The position numbers and the translations under genes were made by a program. From Panorpa germanica (lineage: Eukaryota; Arthropoda; Insecta; Mecoptera; Panorpidae): DNA of 64,000 nucleotides. Within the stretch, counting starts at the first letter, position 1; each line of letters starts with the position of its first letter. Location of the stretch: positions 15,687,331-15,751,330 of the forward strand of contig OY783210.1 of NCBI GenBank assembly GCA_963678705.1. The letters are read 5' to 3'. The notes below the pieces were generated by a model. The model had not been told where the DNA came from. It searched no databases and saw only the letters and a program-made list of their open reading frames with translations. This document shows, piece after piece, positions 56,000 to 64,000 of this stretch.

Positions 56000-57960
56000 T
56001 TATCGTGTATAATACAATCTTTTAATATTTATGAATGTATTCCATAAACTGAACTTATAAAATCCCATTATACATATTATACTTAGCATAAAATCTAATA
56101 AACTAGAACATCAGTATATGTGTTTTCTTGTTTATTGAGTATCTTTTGTTATTAAAATTAATGGATTCTATAACATATCTTTGGATTCTATAACATTTAG
56201 GAGAGAAATTCTCTCTTTCAATTAGAGATAGTTAGATATTGTTGAAAACATATATTATTTGAGGTAAAACTTGAACCACTTCAATACTTTTTGTTCATGA
56301 AAACTTGAACATACAACCTAGTTTTATTTATCCACTTAATTTAATCTATTTTCAAAGTTACAAATATAATTACATTTTTCATATTAAAGAGCAAACAATA
56401 AGTCAAGTATACTTAGCTTCTGCTCCGGTAGAAAATTGTCTTGATTGCAAGTTTCACTCTTGGTAGCTTGCCACATGCTAATTTCAAGGTTTATTTTCTA
56501 CTTTTCTTGTAGAACTTACTACATGTTATATACATTGCGTTACATTTTCTATCTGGTACGTTCAAGTTTTGTTAAATAAAGAGTATTAAGTTTTGAAATA
56601 CCTAAATTAACCTTAAATATCTTTGAAAATAAGTGATTTATTACGAGAAGTAGCAGTAATTAGTTAGAATACCTGAATAATTTGTATTTCTTCAGAGGCG
56701 GATTTAGGGTTTCAGCGTAAAAAAAAACACTTTTTTTCTCAAGTATAGATTGAGCAATTTTATTTGAACCTTTTGTACATTATTAAGCATACTTTTGTCT
56801 ATGTTGTATAATTTTATCATGCAGCAATATTAAAGCATAAGCCGGTAACAGAGCTTTCTCCAGAAGGTCTTGGGAAAAAAGACAATTGCGGTGTTCACAA
56901 TAACTTGACCGGAAATTATCTCAAAATGAAAAACCATTAAAATTTAGTTAAATTATAATCAAATCCTAACCCCTACGGCCTCTGATAATTTTTTTTTTCA
57001 TTTAAAAATTTTTGGTGGTCATCTAAAGTGTAAACTGTTATTTTCCACGAAAAATTCCGCCATTTTGTGGGTGGGAAACACCCTTAATGTAAAAAAATTG
57101 TTTTTATCTAAACGTTGGGTGAGGTATTTCATATGTAGAAAATGTGTACGAAGTTTGAAATGAATCGGTCAATTAGTTTTTAAATTGTCGTGAACACGGA
57201 CTTTGAAAAAGTAGTTTTTAGAAAAACGCGTCTAAAGTTTAGTATAGTATACAGGGTGTATTGTCAATACAGACAATACCTTCAGACAATAGACAATAAC
57301 TTCAAGAATATTGCTTAGATCGGCTTAAAATTTTAAGGACATATTCTTGAAATGTTAAACAATAAGATAAGACAAAAAAAAATTGGATTTTTTATGTAAA
57401 CAACGTCACTGTATTTTTACAAATGCTCGATTATTTACCAATTAACAAGCGATTCCTTCTTTTATTCCAGCATCAATAATTGATTGCCCTTTTTCATGAA
57501 ATAAACTTCAAAAAACAAAAGCAAATACGAATATTTAATAAAACCGCGATTTACATTTCTAAGCCATTCCAAACGAAAAGATAAATAATACACAAAATCC
57601 TCTTAAATCTCAACAACGAAAATAATACTTAAGAAAATAAATCAAGTCAAATATTTCTGATTTATTCGTTCATATTTCAAAGTCATGCAAATTTTTCCAG
57701 CAGTTTTCAGAAGTACGAGTACAAACGTATCTTATACTTTTTAAACTGAATTATAACTTGGTCATATTTCTTGTCTAAAGCATATCAATTTAAAATTACA
57801 AAATCGTAAAATAAAGCGAAGCTATTCGTATTGTTGAAGATGTCTTTTTAATTAATAGTTACTTTGTTTTATATTATTAATTAATTGTTGATTCTGTATA
57901 TATTATGAAGTAATATTGTTTATGTCACTGATACTACGAATAGTGATATTTCTTTCTCTT
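56000..57960. other. AT-rich non-coding DNA; possible intron of the downstream gene
   Basis: No exon recognised. 57150-57235 contains AAGTTTGAAATGAATCGGTC and AAAAACGCGTCTAAAGTTT, resembling the AAAATTTCAAAAGAATCGGT...ACGCGTTTAAAAG part of Family D. A CAGAGGCGGATTTAGGGTTT at 56694 looks like a single hAT-type end. Confidence 0.4.
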
Positions 57961-57967
57961 TTTACAG

Positions 57968-58007
57968 ATCTTAACAGATCAATAAGAGCAGATCAGAGAA
58001 TGTATAG
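57968..58007 (+). CDS. Possible 40-nt exon, phase 1 in and 2 out
   Basis: A strong polypyrimidine acceptor (TTTCTCTTTTTACAG) precedes 40 nt that read LNRSIRADQRMY in one frame and end TATAG|GTGTGT. Its outgoing phase 2 fits the acceptor at 62119 exactly, giving ...RMYRGKTK. An alternative GTAAGA donor four bases downstream breaks that phase match. The exon is short, so this is a candidate only. Confidence 0.3.
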
Positions 58008-58129
58008 GTGTGTAAGATGATTACTGTCCCTAAAATTGTTTCATTCAACAGCCTCCTTAAGTAATATTTCATATTATTTGTTTAGAATATAGGCGCTATG
58101 CTATATTACGACCATTTACTGTAGTAATA

Positions 58130-58716
58130 CGAGGCGTGTTTTTTAAGTAAGTACCGTTTTGGAATTAAAAAAAGACGTGCAAAGATATCGCAATAATTTT
58201 ATTTTTACATGAAAGCATGTACCTTAATCTACTTTTCTACATAATTTCCGTGAATATAGAGGCACTTGTCATAACGTGGCACCAGTTTTTGAATACCCTC
58301 CTCATAAAATTCTGCCGCCTGACTTGTTAACCACTGTATCACAACTGTTTTGACTTCGTTATCGAATGCACATTTGTGCGGCCATCTTTAAATGCTCTCA
58401 CCCATTTTCTTACCATTCCATCACTCATAATGTTTTGTCCGTAAACTTCACAGATCTCACGATGAATATCGATCGGTTTTATGCCTTTAGCACTAAGAAA
58501 TCGTATAACAGCCCGTACTTCACAATCGGCGGGACTCACGATTGTCGGAGGCATCTTAAACACTCGGTAAACAACGTATACAATGAAGAATCAGATTGTA
58601 ATGGCGTCAGTGCGTAGACAAGAGATGTAGGTAACCAGCGTGCATGCGCGGAACGCCGACCGTAGCGCTGCAAAGGCGGAATCGCAAAACGGTACTTACT
58701 TAAAAAACATGCCTCG
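58130..58716 (-). mobile_element. Internally deleted mariner-like element (group 2), complete ends, TA TSD
   Basis: TIRs CGAGGC(G/A)TGTTTTTTAAGT start at 58130 and end at 58716, flanked by TA on both sides (587 bp). The minus strand encodes a transposase N terminus from the Met at 58563 (MFKMPPTIVSPADCEVRAVI, then a helix-turn-helix region with GQNIMSDGMVRKWVRAFKDG). After the deletion a different frame carries a mariner C terminus (QAAEFYEEGIQKLVPRYDKC to GNYVEK, stop near 58229). The catalytic core is missing, so this is a non-autonomous derivative. Confidence 0.88.
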
Positions 58717-59516
58717 TATAATTTTAGAATATGCTAAAAACTATTAAATAATAAGAAACTTTAATAACAGAAAATATATGTACTAATTAAGTTCATCAGA
58801 AAAATAATCACTTGTTAATATTCACATAACATAGAAATATTTGTATTTAGACATAAAAAATAAACTTATATGAAATTGTAAAGAAAATATATATAAATGA
58901 GATAGGCTTTTTAAGTGTTGGTATTTTGATTTAATAATCGTGTACCTTTCTGGACAATATTTACGATAAAGTTATTATTTAATAACAAAACAAAATATTT
59001 GCTACTAAACTAAATGTTAAAACTAAATATTGACAATATATATTATAATATGTACTAGTAAAATATAAGAATCTGTAAGACATATAAAGAATTTCTACTA
59101 CTAATTATAAATGATTTGATAATAGCTAAGATTGTTATATGGCGTTTTTCAATAAGAACTGTCATTTTAAATGAACAGAAAAACGGAATTTTTTTTGTGA
59201 AAAGTGATCTTATTTTTATTTTAATCCAATTTAAAAACTGAAGTGGGAAAATGGTGTGAAATTTTAAATGACAATTCTTGTTGAAACACCTACATAATCT
59301 TAATATCCTAATATTTTATTTAAGAGTCTCCATTTTTCCTCCATCTTGAAAAAATGGTGGCTAAAACCACCTTTTTTTTATATATACGTATCTCTTTTCC
59401 TATAAATGTTATAAGTATATGGGTCCTCTGATAAAAATATTAATTATCAATCTGATTTCTGTCTACAATGTCTTTTTGTATATCTCATAGATGGTAAGCT
59501 GTTAAAAACAATATTA

Positions 59517-59732
59517 TGATTGAAGTTACGAGAGTTCGGCGGTGACTCATATTTAAAACAAGTTGTGGGGTATAAACTGCTGATATAACTAAAAAGCACT
59601 GACTCATTTATTTTTCTATAATGTATATAGAAACGAATAAGACAAAATTCAGTATCGTATTATAAATGTATCACCGCTCTTATAACCTCTGTTAAGTATA
59701 AGTCACCGCCGATCTATCGTGATTTTGACTAT
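59517..59732. mobile_element. Family C MITE, copy 4, opposite orientation
   Basis: The left arm is GAGAGTTCGGCGGTGACTCA and the right arm TAAGTCACCGCCGATCTATC. The central sequence reads as the inverse of copy 1 (ATAATGTATATAGAAACGAA), which fixes the relative orientation. Confidence 0.75.
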
Positions 59733-60813
59733 AAAAACAAAACCTTCGCTGAAATTTCATTTCCCTTTGAACCTTTATGCGAAATATATCATGCTAAAGT
59801 TATTTTTAATATTATCTAAAAAATTTCATTCTATTCCTGTTGATCCTCATAAATCTTGAGTTTAATAATAAATGTAATTTAATTATATCAAAATAAAAAT
59901 ATGGCTATGTACTTGTCTGAAGGTTAATGTGAAAAGCTTGTTGAAAAACCCTTTTTTTTAATTAACAAACTGTTTCACAAATGAGTTTTACATCCCATGT
60001 TTCAATGAACAAAACCATATTACCCTAACTAGTTAAAAAGTTATTAAAAAAACATTTAACTAAATTAAATATTTAACATTTTAATTTAAACATAAAAATA
60101 AAATTCAGAATAATTACTTCGTGTAGAATACTGTTTATGTTGATGTTACAAAGATAGATAAAATTATATTTAAATATATATACATATAGATAATTTATGT
60201 GGTAAACTTTATAAAAATTAGAAAATGTTAGAAGAAATTTTTAATATAAATTATATAGAAAAATGATTACTATATGTACTATATAAATGCAAAATATATA
60301 ATAAAAATAAATGTACTCTAAATAAAGTTATCTTTGTGTCTGGACCATTTCCTTTTCAACTCCTACTAATAGAAAATAGTTTAAGCTACTTTAATGTTAG
60401 CGCAACAAAAGAACATAAAGAAAATCTATTTCTCGTGTTCCAGTAGTATAACTCATACAAAAGTTAGTAGAAGCAGAACAAAAGAACAAAACAATTTCTT
60501 TATGTGTAACTGATCTAAAAACAAAACCTTTTCTTATTTTCTAATTGGTTATTACATTTCTAATACTTTTCCAAATCTCTAGTAAACTACATAGTCGTAT
60601 TGTGGTACAGTTGTTTCTTTTTGTTATAAATATTATTTTTCTATTGTGCTTTGTTATTCTTAAGGTATTTGTCTTGATACATAAGTAAGTATCACTGGTA
60701 TAATGTTATAAATTTGTACAATTATAAAGGATACCATTATCTAATTATCCTCAAATTGAGGTCGATTCACCGTATTAAACTCGAAATAAATTTAATCAAA
60801 AACCGAATTATTT

Positions 60814-61775
60814 GCCTCAGTTAGTACGTGCTAGCTGCTGACTTGATAGTAGACAGTTACTGGCTCTGTATACTCGCATGCCAATAGCTCGACTCGCTTC
60901 GGTTGAGTAACTTGTCAAATAAATAGTGACTCGTATATGCTAATATACATTAGACAAAAAGGAAAATCAATTCCTTTTCCATAAGCCCTGCAACATCTCT
61001 CAGCATGAAGATTATGAAGTGATAACTATTGTTAACTGTCGTGAATGTCCGTAACTATTCGGCAATGATTACAAATGACGACTGACGATTGAAAGAACAA
61101 GATATTGTAGTGATTCGAATATAAGGTATTGTTCGACTTGCATAGGACAGTAAGGCGCTCCGCACACGACGGGACTGGTTGCAAACCTTAGCTCGAATCT
61201 GCCCGATGCGAATGTGATTACAACTGTGTTGTTAGTGAGAGATCGAACGTGTATGCGAGTGAGGTAAAACACGAGAAAAGGCATACGAGTCGACTGATTG
61301 AAAACTAAACGAGAAACGAAGTTTTCAACGAAAATGAGCACGAGCCATGTCCATCCCTGTATCGTGACTCTATAGAGTTTTTAACAATAGCATAACAGGG
61401 GATTCTATTGTGTTATATTTGATTGTATGTATGTATTTAAATACTTTTCGTAAACATCTGTGTTGATGATATCATCATCAAAAGCATGAAACCAACAATG
61501 CCCTGCTACCGAGAAACATAGTCGCTGAATATATGCTCAAAACCAGTTTGAAATCAGTTTAGTTACGTTCGTGCCGTGTGTTTTATTTCACTCGTAAACA
61601 CGTTCGTTCTTTTACTTTTACATTTGTAATCACATTCGGTTCGGGCAGATTCGGGGCTAAGGTTTGCAGCCAGTCGCCTCGTGTGCGGAGGGCCTTACTC
61701 GCATAATGCGATCACACAGTGCCAGTAACAGTATGGCAGTAACTGACTAGACCAACTCGCATCGTGCAATCCAGG
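60814..61775. mobile_element. Family H inverted-repeat element hosting a Family G insertion
   Basis: The left part (60814-60905) contains CAGTTACTGGCTCTGTATAC. The right part (61698-61775) has its inverse (GCATAATGCGATCACACAGT, CCAGTAACAG) and ends GCATCGTGCAATCCAGG. The element 61148-61697 sits between. Confidence 0.55.
61148..61697. mobile_element. Family G element, uninterrupted copy (~550 bp, ~73-bp TIRs)
   Basis: The left arm TAAGGCGCTCCGCACACGAC...GAATGTGATTACAA is inverted at the right (TTGTAATCACATTCGGTTCG...GCGGAGGGCCTTA). The interior carries TTAACAATAGCATAACAGGG and TCAAAAGCATGAAACCAAC. It is inserted within the element 60814-61775. Confidence 0.75.
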
Positions 61776-62118
61776 TTTTAATATAAATACCTACACAATT
61801 TTTATCATTTGCTTTATAAAATATAGCATAGATGGTGTAACACAATTTTACTTTTAGTTAGATTCGTGGTTGCAAATTGGAAATACCATATAAATGCATT
61901 CAAACACAAAATAAATGTTAAAGTATTATTTCCGTAACTTAACTCTCTCTTCTCAAAAATATCTCGTTAATGATGAGTTACTAAGGAAAGGGCTTTCCGC
62001 ATTCTAAAAATAATACCCCCTTTTTTATATTATCATACTTACGTTAAGTAACTCTTATTTGAAGATCTCTTTTCATTTTGTATTCAAATCAGTTACAGTG
62101 TTTTTCTTTATTTTCCAG

Positions 62119-62316
62119 AGGGAAAACCAAAATATTGTCATACGACATGTACTGGTACCATAACAAAGATAGAACTCCCACAAAAATATATTTTTTCATT
62201 ATTTTTATATTTCTCTGTTTATTTACAATTCTACATTTTTTCTTTGCGATGTTCCATTTGAATACAGATCTTTCAGTATGGGACTGGGATTCCTTCAGTG
62301 ATGGTCGATTACTTTG
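62119..62316 (+). CDS. Probable exon with one membrane span, gene continues off the right edge
   Basis: The acceptor is TTATTTTCCAG|AGGG and the best donor is CTTTG|GTTAAG at 62317. The frame encodes GKTKILSYDMYWYHNKDRTP, then a hydrophobic span (IYFFIIFIFLCLFTILHFFF), then an acidic and Trp-rich segment (DLSVWDWDSFSDG). The Lys/Arg-rich side followed by one span looks like a type II or multi-pass membrane protein near its N terminus. I do not recognise the family. The upstream partner is probably 57968-58007. Confidence 0.5.
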
Positions 62317-63504
62317 GTTAAGAAATATTTGTTTTTTTTTTTCGAAAAATTAGAACGTAATGTGGGGTAAGGGGATGTGAAGGGAGCGGGAAGGGACCAT
62401 CACAGCTGGTGGCAAGATGTGTTTTGTTATTATTTGGGGTCTCAGGTATAAGAATCCGACCATAGTTGCCGGTCCTCACATTTTGCATTCTCAACTACCA
62501 CTAGCGCCCGGGCACTATTTGATAACCAGTTTATGTCAAAAAATTATCAATAAATAAAATTAAATTCGTTGGTATGTAAAACATGACATAAAATTTTAAT
62601 TTTTATATTATTGTTATTTTGGAGCACTTGAAAAAAATGAAAACAAAAAATAGCTAAAATATGTATAAGACATTTTATTCGGAATTGTAAATTTTTATTC
62701 AAACTTATGTGTTGTTCTGAAATCAAAGACTTTTATTTTAGTTATTTATATACACATTATAATAATTACACTATTTAACTTAAATCATACTATCTTACCT
62801 GAAATCAAAGAAACGACATTGAAAGTTTATTATTTAAATTGTCAATTCCTTTTTATCTAATTTTATAACAACGTACATTATGCACAATGAGTTTTGTCAG
62901 GTTCAAATATCAACTGTATTTGCCGTTGGCACACACTACAATGAAAGTAGCTATAACTTATACATACCGTTAGCTCATCTGACCAGAATGCAATTGTAAT
63001 ATCTCTGGTCAGTGTTACCAACTAAAAAAATATAATTTCTGTACATATGTATATCTTAACTTAAGACCTTCTTTTGTAACTTTTTATCTAGCGTCACTCA
63101 TTTGTTTGGTAATATTGTGAAATAAAATTGTCGAAAATCAAAATGCAACTTGAGATTAGGTTTTTATTTGCCAATATTAACAAACAAATGAAAATTTTAC
63201 TAGTCTAATATGAGGGCTTTGAGAAAACCTATTAATTGGAAGACTATATCGATAAATAAAGCGCTTTTTTAAATCACTGAATTATCAAACTACCATCGTA
63301 TCTTTAGTTCAATAATATAACTATTTGAATCATTCATAAAGTAGAATATCTGTGTTCTAAAATTAATTAATTATCACTCTGTTTTATGCTGTATCTAATT
63401 TTAAGTCACTATTCGATTTTGCTAAATTACCACCTTCGATTAGTTTATTTTAAAGTTCCTAGGCTAGACTTTTATCTAGATCTCCAATAAATAAAATTAA
63501 AATA

Positions 63505-64000
63505 CGAGGCATGTTTTTTAAGTAAGTACCGTTTTGCGATTCCGCCTTTGCAGCGCTACGGTCGGCGTTCCGCGCATGCACGCTGGTTACCTACATCTCT
63601 TTTCTACGCACTGACGCCATTACAGTCTGATTCTTCATTGTACACGTTGTTTACTGAGTGTTTAAGATGCCTCCGACAATCGTGAGTCCCGCCGATTGTG
63701 AAGTACGGGCTGTTATACGATTTCTTAGTGCTAAAGGCGTAAAACCGATCGATATTCATCGTGAGATCTGTGAAGACGGACAAAACATTATGAGTGATGG
63801 AATGGTAAGGAAATGGGTGAGAGCAATTAAAGATGGCCGCAAGTCAAAGGCCGCATGACGAAGTCAAAACAGTTGTGATACAGTGGTTAACAAGTCAGGC
63901 GGCAGAATTTTATGAGGAGGGTATTCAAAAACTGGTGCCACGTTATGACAAGTGCCTCAATATTCACGGAAATTATGTAGAAAAGTAGATTAAGGTACAG
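63505..64000 (+). mobile_element. Second internally deleted group 2 mariner, cut by window edge
   Basis: It begins with the same TIR after a TA at 63503-63504. The ORF 63658-63858 repeats the N terminus of the copy at 58130, with one residue lost (EICE-DGQN) and breaks near DGRKSKAA. The C-terminal segment (QAAEFYEEGIQKL... GNYVEK) follows and stops near 63988. The deletion junction lies at the same place as in the other copy, but with a few different bases in the join. The 3' TIR lies outside the window. Confidence 0.85.

Noticed and set aside
39306-57972. Direct splice of the 39306 exon to the 57968 exon
   Set aside because: The joined frame reads ...SDQILTDQ then a stop; phases do not match without another exon.
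57968-58011. Using the GTAAGA donor at 58012 for the small exon
   Set aside because: It is a better-looking donor but leaves phase 0, and the next exon would then hit a TAA after 14 codons; the GTGTGT donor keeps the frame.

Overview
The window is AT-rich animal DNA with spliced genes, long introns and a heavy load of DNA transposons. It is almost certainly an insect. Mariner transposase relics, many short inverted-repeat elements, a Helitron-like end and 5'-truncated LINE tails all fit an insect, and Lepidoptera are plausible, but no single marker fixes the order. There are no bacterial-type operons, CRISPR arrays or rRNA genes, and I recognised no tRNA.

One gene can be assembled with confidence. 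Seven coding exons on the + strand (12643-37971) join through GT/AG sites with matching phases into a 436-residue secreted protein. It has a signal peptide, an N-terminal part that loosely resembles an NTR/agrin-N fold, one thrombospondin type-1 repeat, a thrombospondin-N/laminin-G-like domain and a Lys/Arg/His-rich tail. The six introns (0.8-6.8 kb) hold most of the transposons. Downstream, a short exon candidate at 39306 and two phase-compatible exon candidates at 57968 and 62119 (the latter with a membrane span) suggest one further + strand gene, or more, running off the right edge.

The rest is mobile-element debris. (1) Mariner-type relics fall into three TIR groups: one with CACATGGGCTG ends (2181, 24887, 36795), one with CGAGGC(A/G)TG ends (58130, 63505), and one with AGTTCAT ends (22643, 29190, 43636, 51326), plus a separate C-terminal relic at 22310. 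(2) Several non-autonomous families occur in multiple copies: a ~630-bp element with GGGCTTGTGTCC ends (five copies), a ~250-bp element with CCCAGTAAACA ends (four), a ~215-bp palindromic element with TTCGGCGGCGACTCATA ends (four), and a ~700-bp repeat (three). (3) Two different LINE 3' tails are present. (4) There is one Helitron-like element. Several elements are nested (32.7-33.6 kb, 52.1-52.9 kb, 60.8-61.8 kb), which gives an order of insertion.

The most unusual object is at 55.2-55.7 kb. It is an inverted-repeat element with ~113-bp arms and a 9-bp flanking direct repeat. Each arm carries the same ATG and start of an open reading frame, and one frame runs on through the loop as a 134-residue membrane-protein-like ORF.
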